From: Lacinutrix himadriensis
GTDB taxonomy: Bacteria; Bacteroidota; Bacteroidia; Flavobacteriales; Flavobacteriaceae
Reading direction: 5' to 3'
DNA: 64,000 bases
Assembly (NCBI RefSeq): GCF_001418105.1
Contig: NZ_LIQI01000022.1
Span: 744,001-808,000 of the forward strand
The notes beneath the pieces are model-generated. The model saw only the letters and a program-made list of their open reading frames with translations, did no database searches and was not told where the DNA came from. Position 1 is the first letter of the stretch. Each line of letters opens with the position of its first letter. This document shows positions 36,493 to 44,429 of the stretch, in pieces. Made by a program: the position numbers and the translations under genes.

Positions 36493-37605
36493 ATGAACTT
36501 ATCCTATTGGGAAATAAAAACATGGCTTACCAACATAGACTACACCATTGTTGGTAGTGGTATTGTTGGATTGAATTGCGCTTTACACCTAAAAGAGAAA
36601 TTTCCAAAAGCAAAAATTCTAATTCTAGAAAAGGGAACCTTGCCACAAGGAGCAAGTACCAAAAACGCAGGCTTTTCCTGTTTTGGTAGTCTAAGTGAAA
36701 TTCTAGACGATTTAAACACACATACCAAACAAGAAGTCATAGAGCTAGTTAAAAAAAGAGTAAATGGCTTACAGCTTCTAAGAAACACTTTAGGAGACAA
36801 AACAATGAACTACCAACAGCTAGGAGGTTATGAGTTGTTTACCAAACAAGACACTAGCTTGTTTCAAGAATGTCTTTCTCAAAAAGAGGCAATAAATAAT
36901 CTACTAAAACCCGTTTTTAACGCAGATATTTTTAGTTTAAAAGACAATAGCTTCCGTTTTAAAAACATTCAAGAAAATTACATTTTCAATCAGTTTGAAG
37001 GACAAATAGATACTGGTAAAATGATGGATGCATTGCTTCAAAAAGTACTTCCCAAAGGCATTAAAATTTTAAATAATGTATCGGTTACTAGTTTTTCAGA
37101 AGATGCTAACGCTGTAAAAATAGAAACCAATTCGTTTTCCTTTTCTTCTTCCAAATTATTAATAGCAACTAATGGCTTTGCTTCGCAATTAGATATCCCA
37201 GAAGTAAAACCTGCAAGAGCACAAGTTTTAATTACCAAACCAATAAAAAATTTACACATAAAAGGCACCTTTCATTTAGATAAAGGCTATTACTATTTTA
37301 GAAATATTGACGATAGAATTTTATTTGGTGGCGGAAGAAATCTCGATTTTAAATCCGAAGAAACCACCAAATTACACCAAACAGCAATCATTCAAAACAA
37401 ACTAGAGGAACTTTTAAAAAGCACTATTTTACCAGAAACTCCTTTTGAAATAGACCATCGATGGAGCGGTATTATGGGAGTTGGTAACCAGAAAAAAGCA
37501 ATAGTAAAACAACTAAGTACTAACGTGTTTTGTGGCGTAAGACTTGGCGGAATGGGCATCGCAATTGGTAGTTTGGTGGGTAAAGAATTAGCGGATCTAA
37601 TATAA
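36493..37605 (+). CDS. FAD-dependent oxidoreductase (DAO family)
   Basis: 370 residues. The N-terminal dinucleotide-binding motif is YTIVGSGIVGLNCALHL (about 18-34), with the ribose-binding Glu in ILILEKG. GASTKNAGFSCFGSLSEI follows, and the C-terminal FAD contact is RLGGMGIAIGSLVG. The substrate is probably an amine, amino acid or hydroxy acid; not decidable. No signal peptide. First gene of an operon: its stop overlaps the mtgA start (TAATG), and a GreA-like gene comes third. Confidence 0.87.
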   Translation: MNLSYWEIKTWLTNIDYTIVGSGIVGLNCALHLKEKFPKAKILILEKGTLPQGASTKNAGFSCFGSLSEILDDLNTHTKQEVIELVKKRVNGLQLLRNTLGDKTMNYQQLGGYELFTKQDTSLFQECLSQKEAINNLLKPVFNADIFSLKDNSFRFKNIQENYIFNQFEGQIDTGKMMDALLQKVLPKGIKILNNVSVTSFSEDANAVKIETNSFSFSSSKLLIATNGFASQLDIPEVKPARAQVLITKPIKNLHIKGTFHLDKGYYYFRNIDDRILFGGGRNLDFKSEETTKLHQTAIIQNKLEELLKSTILPETPFEIDHRWSGIMGVGNQKKAIVKQLSTNVFCGVRLGGMGIAIGSLVGKELADLI

Positions 37606-38330
37606 TGGCTAAACCAAAAAAGAAGCAGCGCGAAAATCTGTTGCAACGGTTTTTTAGATTTGTTTTAAAATGCATCTTTTGGTTGGTAGTACTTTCTGTA
37701 GCGATCGTTTTTTTGTATAAAAAAGTTCCTGTTCCTGCTACTCCATTGATGATTATTAGAAGCATCGAGCAATATCAAGAAGGAAAAGATATCATTTGGA
37801 AACACGATTGGGTTGCTATGGATCATATTTCCAAAAACGCACAAGTAGCGGTGATTTGTAGTGAAGATCAGCAGTTTTTAAATCATAATGGTTTCGATTT
37901 AAAAGCCATTGAAAAAGCATACGAATACAACAAAAAAGGAAAACGAATAAAAGGCGGAAGTACCATTAGTCAACAAACCGCAAAAAATGTGTTTTTATGG
38001 CCACAACGCAGTTGGTTACGCAAAGGTTTAGAAACCTATTTTACCTTTTTAATAGAAAAAATTTGGAGCAAGGAGCGCATTCTAGAAGTCTATTTAAATA
38101 GCATAGAAATGGGGAATGGTATTTATGGCGTAGAAGCGGCTTCTCAATATTGGTTTAAAAAATCGGCATCCAGATTATCACAACAAGAAGCAGCTGCCAT
38201 TGCAGCTATTTTACCAAATCCGAGAAGGTATAAAGCAAATCCGCCAACAAGCTACATAAACTCTAGAAAAAGTTGGATTGTAAAACAAATGGTTTATTTT
38301 GGATCCTTAGATTTTAAAAGCAATGAGTAG
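37605..38330 (+). CDS. mtgA: Monofunctional biosynthetic peptidoglycan transglycosylase
   Basis: 241 residues: one N-terminal membrane helix (about 20-42) and a GT51 domain. It polymerises lipid II into glycan strands on the periplasmic face. Motifs: catalytic Glu in VICSEDQQFLNHNGFD, GGSTISQQTAKNVFLW, RKGLETYFTFLIEKIWSK and EVYLNSIEMGNGIYGVEAA. No transpeptidase domain. Overlaps the FAD gene by one base and the next gene by 8 bp. Confidence 0.93.
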   Translation: MAKPKKKQRENLLQRFFRFVLKCIFWLVVLSVAIVFLYKKVPVPATPLMIIRSIEQYQEGKDIIWKHDWVAMDHISKNAQVAVICSEDQQFLNHNGFDLKAIEKAYEYNKKGKRIKGGSTISQQTAKNVFLWPQRSWLRKGLETYFTFLIEKIWSKERILEVYLNSIEMGNGIYGVEAASQYWFKKSASRLSQQEAAAIAAILPNPRRYKANPPTSYINSRKSWIVKQMVYFGSLDFKSNE

Positions 38331-38784
38331 TACTTTACATATAAAGAAAAACCTATATGATGCGTGTTTTCAGTTTATAGAAAATAGGTTGTTAACGGTT
38401 CAAAAAACCATCAACGAGATCCAAGAATCTTTAACCAGCGAAACCAAAAGTAGTGCTGGCGATAAGCATGAAACCGGTCGTGCCATGTTACAATTGGAAC
38501 GTGAAAAAGCAGGAAATCAACTTTCCGAAATTGTAAAGGTAAAAGAAGCACTTTCTAAAATAAGTGTCGAAAAAACGAGCCCAACCATTGGCTTAGGAAG
38601 TGTGGTGTATACAACAAAATCCAATTACTATATAGCGATTAGTGCAGGCGAATTAACGGTGGATAAAGATAAGTTTTATGCGATTTCCCCAAATACACCT
38701 ATTGGTAAATTGTTGTTTGGAAAAGGTGTTGGAGATGCGGTTGCGTTTAGGGATTTGAAGTTTACAATTAATGATGTAATATAA
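38323..38784 (+). CDS. GreA/GreB C-terminal-domain-like protein
   Basis: 153 residues. The N-terminal half is a predicted coiled coil with a conserved KSSAGDKHETGRAMLQLERE stretch. The C-terminal half resembles the GreA/GreB FKBP-like domain (YAISPNTPIGKLLFGKGVGD). Such proteins may touch RNA polymerase, but the acidic tip of true GreA is not evident, so the role is inferred. Homologues are sometimes mislabelled 3-oxoacyl-ACP synthase; nothing here supports that. The start lies 8 bp inside mtgA. Confidence 0.7.
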   Translation: MSSTLHIKKNLYDACFQFIENRLLTVQKTINEIQESLTSETKSSAGDKHETGRAMLQLEREKAGNQLSEIVKVKEALSKISVEKTSPTIGLGSVVYTTKSNYYIAISAGELTVDKDKFYAISPNTPIGKLLFGKGVGDAVAFRDLKFTINDVI

Positions 38785-38789
38785 TAAAA

Positions 38790-38819
38790 CCTCCAATTGT
38801 TTTTTATTGGAGGCTTATT
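38790..38819. terminator. Terminator between convergent genes
   Basis: CCTCCAAT and ATTGGAGG stem around an 8-base loop, between the GreA-like gene and the SHOCT-type gene. Confidence 0.75.
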
Positions 38820-38835
38820 TACTAACAAGAATAGC

Positions 38836-39372
38836 TTAATTGTTTTGCATTATTATTGGAGTTAATTCCTTTTTAACTATTTCGTAATCTTCTTTGGTAA
38901 TCATTTCTAAATCCAATAGATCTTTTGTTTCTTTTAATTTAGCAATTGCTTGCTCACGATTTAATCCAGTAGTTTCAATTTCACCGTTTTCAATAGCAGG
39001 CTCTATTTCTACCCAAAGATTAGTTAGACCAACGGGGCTTTTTGTAACAGCTATTACAAAAAAACCAGTTCGCTTATTTCCATAAATTTTAAACTTTTTT
39101 ACTTCTGCTTGAAAACCTTTTTTACCTATGTTTATTCGTTTAAGACTTCCTAAATCATTTTCTACAACATTTAAATATTCATCTCCACTCATACTTGGTT
39201 GCGCTAGAGTAATTTTATCTCCAATTTTAAAAACTTGACCATTAGATGCTTGATAGGAATCTAGTGTTACTTTTTTTTGGTTTTTAGAAGCTTTAAATTC
39301 TTCATAAGTTACTAATTGCGAAAAAGAAAAAGTTGAATATAGTACAGTTACTATTAGTAGAATTTTTTTCAT
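38836..39372 (-). CDS. Secreted protein with SHOCT-like C-terminal motif
   Basis: 178 residues; signal peptide 1-18 (ending SFSQ). The middle part is beta-rich and unrecognised (KIGDKITLAQPSMSGDEYLN). The last 35 residues (AIAKLKETKDLLDLEMITKE and on) look like a SHOCT-type helical pair, often found at protein C termini and thought to mediate oligomerisation or nucleic-acid contacts. Function unknown. Stand-alone unit converging with the GreA-like gene. Confidence 0.75.
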   Translation of the reverse strand: MKKILLIVTVLYSTFSFSQLVTYEEFKASKNQKKVTLDSYQASNGQVFKIGDKITLAQPSMSGDEYLNVVENDLGSLKRINIGKKGFQAEVKKFKIYGNKRTGFFVIAVTKSPVGLTNLWVEIEPAIENGEIETTGLNREQAIAKLKETKDLLDLEMITKEDYEIVKKELTPIIMQNN

Positions 39373-39498
39373 AGTTTATTTTTTTAAATGTTTAGATTTC
39401 TAATTTAAGAAAATTTCTATAAAATACAAATATCTTTCTGGTTTTCAGTACTTTATTGTTGATGAAGCAATTTGATTTTTATCTAGTTTTTAAATCTT

Positions 39499-39588
39499 TT
39501 AAAAAAATACAACCTCACGATCCAAGTCCACTTTCACTAAATAATAATTCCTTTTAAATCCAGGTTGTTTAAATACTATAACAATCAT
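39499..39588 (-). pseudogene. Short remnant of a TOBE-like domain
   Basis: 29-codon open frame overlapping the preceding stop as ATGA. Its residues KQPGFKRNYYLVKVDLDR match the TOBE-like C terminus of the ABC ATPase gene about 1.5 kb upstream (KQSYFKGSCYLVEADLED), and the DNA is similar over about 60 bp. It ends prematurely in VVFF. Best read as a fragment of a second copy of that domain. Confidence 0.5.
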
Positions 39589-40187
39589 TTCCCTATTCTA
39601 GGATTCCCATGATTAATATTCCATTGTGCTTCTACCAGTCTTTTTTTAATAATGGTATTATAGATGATTTTAAAAAGAGAAAGCATAAAAACGATTACGA
39701 TTAGCGCACAAATACAAAACAGAATACAGGCATTTTTAATCTCTTTTCTTTGCTCTTTTTGTTCTTCAAAACTTATAATTTTATGCTGTTCTGGGGTGTA
39801 AAAACCACTAACAATAAATGTTTTTTCTAAACTACTTTTTATGGAATAACTACTTTTTTCTGGTGCATTAAAACAGTTATCATAAAGCTTAAAAAAGGAT
39901 GTTTTTGGTTTCAATTCCTTTAAAATAGAATCCATTCTTTTTGCTTTAAAAAGACGGTTGTTATATTCTGAAAGCTGTATTTTAAAAGAATGATTAACCG
40001 CATTTTCCCAAAGGGTAGAGTCTGTGTTTTGTTTAATACCAAGCTTCTGTATGTTTTTTTCTAATTGCTTTTTATAGGTTTCTCTTTCTGGTTTTTTAAA
40101 TATGCTTGGTGGAAAGAAAAATCTATAATTAGGATGCGAAGAAGGGTTGTAGTAAATGCGATCTCTTTCTGCTTTAGAAGATGACAT
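39585..40187 (-). CDS. Hypothetical membrane protein downstream of ABC ATPase
   Basis: About 200 residues from ATG 40187 (MSSSKAERDRIYYNPSSHPN); the frame is open further upstream, but that part lies within the preceding gene. The N-terminal two thirds are polar and charged (KKQLEKNIQKLGIKQNTDST), followed by a hydrophobic helix (ACILFCICALIVIVFMLSLF, about 155-175) and a basic tail. The first 14 bases overlap the previous gene. I do not recognise the family. Likely co-transcribed with the membrane protein and ABC ATPase. Confidence 0.65.
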   Translation of the reverse strand: MSSSKAERDRIYYNPSSHPNYRFFFPPSIFKKPERETYKKQLEKNIQKLGIKQNTDSTLWENAVNHSFKIQLSEYNNRLFKAKRMDSILKELKPKTSFFKLYDNCFNAPEKSSYSIKSSLEKTFIVSGFYTPEQHKIISFEEQKEQRKEIKNACILFCICALIVIVFMLSLFKIIYNTIIKKRLVEAQWNINHGNPRIGK

Positions 40188-40947
40188 AATTATCGCCAAA
40201 TGAATCATAAGGTCGCTTATATTGATACACCCAAGCATTATTAATTTTAATATAATTAGGAGTTTCAATTTGTTGTAATTCTTCGGTAGAGTTAAGCGTT
40301 ATGAAATCTTTCTCTGTTTTTGTTAGTTGTATAAAGTTTTGAATATCGGTTACATCGGGATTCAAGAATAGAATCAAAAGTGCAGGAATAATTAGAACAA
40401 AACTAACCATGTTAATAAAAGAAAAAGGCTTCGCTTTTTGAAGTCCGTTTTGCAATTCATAATCCAAGGATAATGTATCGTTTACAGAAATGAGATACAA
40501 GGAAGCCCCTTCGTTTACTGCAACAGCGCCATCTCTAACAATATATTCAAACGCAACGGGTTCTTTTTGTAATTTAAGATAGTTTCTCCAATGCCAAGGT
40601 ATTTTTATAATAGCACCATTTAAGGTGTCGTAGTATCTTCCGTTTTTATCATGCTGTTGGTAGATGCGTTTATATACTCCTTGCGATTTGTAAACCTTTC
40701 CATCAATAACATGTTCTTTATAGCCCTTTGCAAACCAATGCAAGAAATACAGCAGTAAGATTAATACACCAAACATTAAATTAATAATGAAATTGGTGGT
40801 GTCTAATTCGCTATAAACAAAAAATGCGGCAGTAGCAATTACTAGAGCTATAACGATAAATAAACCTAAAAGTAGATTTTTGGTTCTATTTATTCGGCTT
40901 GAAATAAAAGCAATTTCGTTGTCTGTTAAATACCTATGGTTAAACAT
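40174..40947 (-). CDS. Hypothetical membrane protein next to ABC ATPase
   Basis: 257 residues. Two adjacent helices near the N terminus (about 24-65; LLLGLFIVIALVIATAAFFV) and a third at about 178-200 (MVSFVLIIPALLILFL), with a polar domain between them (YKSQGVYKRIYQQHDKNG). No known motif. It is not a classical ABC permease: there is no EAA-type loop and there are too few helices. It lies 24 bp downstream of the ATPase gene and overlaps the next gene by 14 bp. Confidence 0.72.
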   Translation of the reverse strand: MFNHRYLTDNEIAFISSRINRTKNLLLGLFIVIALVIATAAFFVYSELDTTNFIINLMFGVLILLLYFLHWFAKGYKEHVIDGKVYKSQGVYKRIYQQHDKNGRYYDTLNGAIIKIPWHWRNYLKLQKEPVAFEYIVRDGAVAVNEGASLYLISVNDTLSLDYELQNGLQKAKPFSFINMVSFVLIIPALLILFLNPDVTDIQNFIQLTKTEKDFITLNSTEELQQIETPNYIKINNAWVYQYKRPYDSFGDNYVIF

Positions 40948-40971
40948 CTTTAGTTTTCCTTTCTACGATGA

Positions 40972-41882
40972 TTATTTCGAGATTTTCAGACAAATATTAG
41001 CACCTATTGGAAGTGCTTTTTTGGATTCCAGCAGAAGTGTTTGATCCTCCAAATCCGCTTCCACCAAATAACAACTCCCTTTAAAATACGATTGTTTTAC
41101 TGTTGCTTTTAAATCGGATTGTTCCACAACGTGTAACTGATGTGCATAAATAATTTGGTTATCTATCACATTAAATTCCCCAAAGAAGAGGCAATTAAAC
41201 CAGTCTTAGGGTTTTTATATAAGTTTTCAGGTGTATCGTTAACTGCTATATTATGGTTGTTTAAAACAATCATTTTGTCGGCATGGCCTAAAACGTCTTC
41301 TTTATCGTGTGTGGCAACAATACATGCAATATTATTTTCTTTTAAATATTTAAAAACACTTCTACGAAGGGATTGTTTTTTAAAATTATCGATATGACTA
41401 AAAGGTTCATCTAATAAAATAATTTCTGGCTGTTTTGCTAAAGCTCTGGCAAGCGCAACACGTTGTTTTTGTCCGCCACTTAATAATTTCACTTTGGTTT
41501 TTGCAACATTAGTAAGTTCTACCACTTCAATTAATTCTGCTACTCGTTTCTGTTTTTCTTCCGGATAAAAACGAGATAGGAACTTCCCGATGTTTTCTTC
41601 GACAGAAATATAAGGCATCAAATCAAATTCTTGCGCTACGTATTTCATGAAATCATAGCCAATAACTAGATTGTGTTTTGGTCCTAGAATTTCTTCGTCT
41701 TTCCAAAAAATGTTTCCTTTTTCTGTGTCATATTCGCCATAAAGCACTTTTAATAAAGTACTTTTTCCAGAGCCACTTTCACCAATAATAGAAAGGTGTT
41801 CTCCGGGTTTTACCGAAAAGGAAATATCCTTTAAAACGGGTGTTTTATTATAAGAAAAGGTGATGTCTTTTACTTGCAGCAT
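40972..41882 (-). CDS. ABC transporter ATP-binding protein with TOBE-like C terminus, interrupted by one frameshift
   Basis: The first frame (41882-41166) is a complete ABC ATPase: Walker A GESGSGKST, signature LLSGGQKQRVALARAL, Walker B IILLDEPFS and switch His in IVATHDKEDV. It ends LGNLM-stop. The next frame, ending at 40972, encodes a TOBE-like domain (IIYAHQLHVVEQSDLKATV). Restoring one base in the AAA at 41182-41184 joins them as ASSFGEFNVIDNQIIY, matching the FxGExN linker of PotA/FbpC-type ATPases, about 303 residues. Without the repair the second part would need a GTG start overlapping by 4 bp. Substrate unknown; no typical permease is adjacent. Confidence 0.85.
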
Positions 41883-41886
41883 TTTA

Positions 41887-42045
41887 TACCAGTTATCATT
41901 TAAAATTACCGAAATAAAACACCCTTTATTATTTCTACTTCAGAAGAAAAAGAAACCGTAACAAAAGCTATGCTTTATTTTTATTACTTGTATAAAGCAA
42001 TAAATCATCATTTTATTTTACAATAGTTTTAAATGATAATTGGTA
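41887..42045. mobile_element. MITE-like element with about 20-bp terminal inverted repeats
   Basis: TACCAGTTATCATTTAAAAT at 41887-41906 matches the complement of GTTTTAAATGATAATTGGTA at 42026-42045 at 18 of 20 positions. The 159-bp AT-rich interior has no gene. No clear target-site duplication was found. The class is inferred from form alone. Confidence 0.5.
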
Positions 42046-42061
42046 CTACAAAAATAACATA

Positions 42062-42095
42062 AAAAAACCGCGCAACTTTTAAGAAGAGCGGTTTT
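42062..42095. terminator. Terminator downstream of the prolyl oligopeptidase region
   Basis: AAACCGC and GCGGTTT stem with A and T runs on either side, between the prolyl oligopeptidase stop (minus) and the ABC gene. Confidence 0.65.
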
Positions 42096-42176
42096 AGTAC
42101 AATTTTATTAATTAGACATTTCGACACTAGATTTGCTAAAGCTTTCGAAGCTAAATGCGCTGCGTGTGACAAATAA

Positions 42177-44344
42177 TTATCCTTTTATTTTTTCTTTCAT
42201 TTTGCTTGGTAGCACATCAAATCCCATATTATATAACGTAAATCCGAAAATATCTGCGTATTGCTCAATGGTTTTACTAACCGGAGTTCCTGCGCCATGT
42301 CCTGCATCGGTTTCAATTCGAATTAAAGTAGGATTATTTCCTGTTTGTTTGTCTTGTAATTCTGCAGCAAATTTAAAACTATGTGCTGGTACCACGCGAT
42401 CATCATGATCTCCTGTGGTTATTAGGGTTGCAGGATATTGTACGCCTTCTTTTACATTGTGTACTGGTGAATAACCTTTCAGGTATGCAAACATTTCTTT
42501 GTTGTCTTCTGCGGTTCCGTAATCATAAGCCCAACCTGCTCCAGCTGTAAACGTGTGGTAACGTAACATGTCTAAAACACCAACTGCTGGTAATGCTACT
42601 TTCATTAAATCTGGACGTTGCGTCATGGTTGCACCAACTAATAAACCACCATTAGAACCACCACGAATTGCTAAATAATCGCTAGAAGTATAATTGTTTG
42701 CTATTAGGTATTCTGCAGCAGCAATAAAATCGTCAAATACATTCTGTTTTTTTAATTGTGTTCCTGCTTTATGCCATTCTTTTCCGTATTCACCACCACC
42801 ACGAAGATTAGGAACTGCATAAATACCGCCTTGTTCCATCCAAACGGCATTAGTGATACTAAAAGACGGGTTTAAACTTACATTGAATCCGCCATAACCA
42901 TAAAGAATGGTCGGGTTTTTTCCGTTAAGTTCTACGCCTTTTTTGTAGGTAATTATCATCGGTACTTTGGTACCATCCTTAGAGTTGTAAAATACTTGTT
43001 TGCTGATATAGTCTTCCGGATTGAAATCTATACTCGGTTTCCAGTACAATTCAGATGCACCAGTATCTACATTTAATTTATAAATACTAGATGGTGTATT
43101 GTAATTGGTAAAGGAAAAGTAATCTGTTTTTTCTTCTTTTTTTCCACCGAATCCACCAGCATTTCCTACTCCTGGAAGTTCGATGTCTCTGATGAATTTT
43201 CCGTCATAGTCATATTGTTTTACTTTAGAAATAGCATCGACCATATATTCTGTAAAGAAATATCCGCCTCCTTTTGAAGGGCTAAAACATACTCTGTTTC
43301 TGGAATAAAATCTTTCCAGTTTTCAGGAGTCGGATTTGCAGCATCTACAGTTACAATTTTTTTATTAGGCGCATTTAGATTGGTTACTAAAAATAGCTTG
43401 CTGCCAATATTATCGATAACATAAGTATCACTATCGGTGTGATCTAAAATGGTTACTAACGGATTGTTAGGATTCGATAAGTCTTTGATGTAAAGCTTGT
43501 TTCCGGAAGTCGAAACTCTTGGAGAAATTAGCAAGTACTTATTATCTTCAGTAACGGTTCCGTAGATATATCTGTGTTTCTCGGAAGGCGTACCACCAAA
43601 AATTAGCGCATCTTCTTTTTGAGGCGTTCCAAGTTTGTGATAGTAAACTTTGTGCTGATCTGTTTTAGCAGAAAGCTCGCTTCCTTTAGGTTTGTCGTAA
43701 CTGGAATAATAGAAACCTTCGTTTTTAAACCAAGACATACCACTAAATTTAATATCCACTAAAGTATCTTCCATAATCTCTTTTGTTTCGGTATTCAGGA
43801 TTAAAATCTTCCTCCAATCACTTCCACCTTCCGAAATAGCATAGGCTAATGTTTTTCCGTCTTTTGAAAAACTCGTTCCTCCTAAAGAAACGGTTCCATC
43901 CTCCGAAAAATTATTAGGATTTAAAAACACTTCTGCGGTATCTGGACTACTTCCTTTTTTGTGTCTGTAAATTACGTGTTGGTTTTGTAAACCGTCGTTT
44001 TTATAAAAATACGTATAATCTCCTTCGTTAAATGGAGCGCCTACTTTTTCGTAATTCCAAAGTTTTTCAAGGCGTTCTTTTAGTTCTTTTCGATATGGAA
44101 TATTGTCTAAATAACCGTATGTTGCTTGGTTTTGAGATTTAACCCAGTTTTCTGTTTCTGCACTTTTGTCGTCTTCAAACCAACGATAAGGATCTTTTAC
44201 ATCTACACCAAAATAGTTTGTAACGGTATCTACTTTTTTCGTTTCGGGGTAGTTTACAGAAATGTTTCTTTCTACTTGTTTCTTTTCTTCTTTACAAGCC
44301 ATTATAGTAATTAGTGTAATTAAACAAAGGGTTATTTTTTTCAT
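42177..44344 (-). CDS. Prolyl oligopeptidase (S9A), lipoprotein, interrupted by one frameshift
   Basis: About 722 residues after restoring one base near 43277. N-terminal lipobox IMAC (Cys about 17) followed by a beta-propeller ([18 protein letters not shown] onwards). The first frame ends out of frame at 43220; the second continues with [18 protein letters not shown]. Catalytic residues: Ser in [13 protein letters not shown], Asp in [12 protein letters not shown] and His in [12 protein letters not shown]. Cleaves short peptides after proline, presumably in the periplasm. The joined reading [10 protein letters not shown] is what homologues have, so the break is probably a sequence error. Confidence 0.9.
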
Positions 44345-44429
44345 TTTAGGAAAATTTTATTGGTATAAAAATAGCATAAAAAAAGCTCTAATAAATGAAT
44401 AGTAGAGCTTTTAAGAAAGATTTATCGTT

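Noticed and set aside
38323-38784. 3-oxoacyl-ACP synthase label used for similar proteins
   Set aside because: No thiolase-fold motif or catalytic Cys; the C-terminal half resembles GreA/GreB.
3011-43285. Programmed ribosomal frameshifting at the seven breaks
   Set aside because: No common slippery heptamer plus downstream structure, and the families involved (LepA, prolyl oligopeptidase) are not known to use it.
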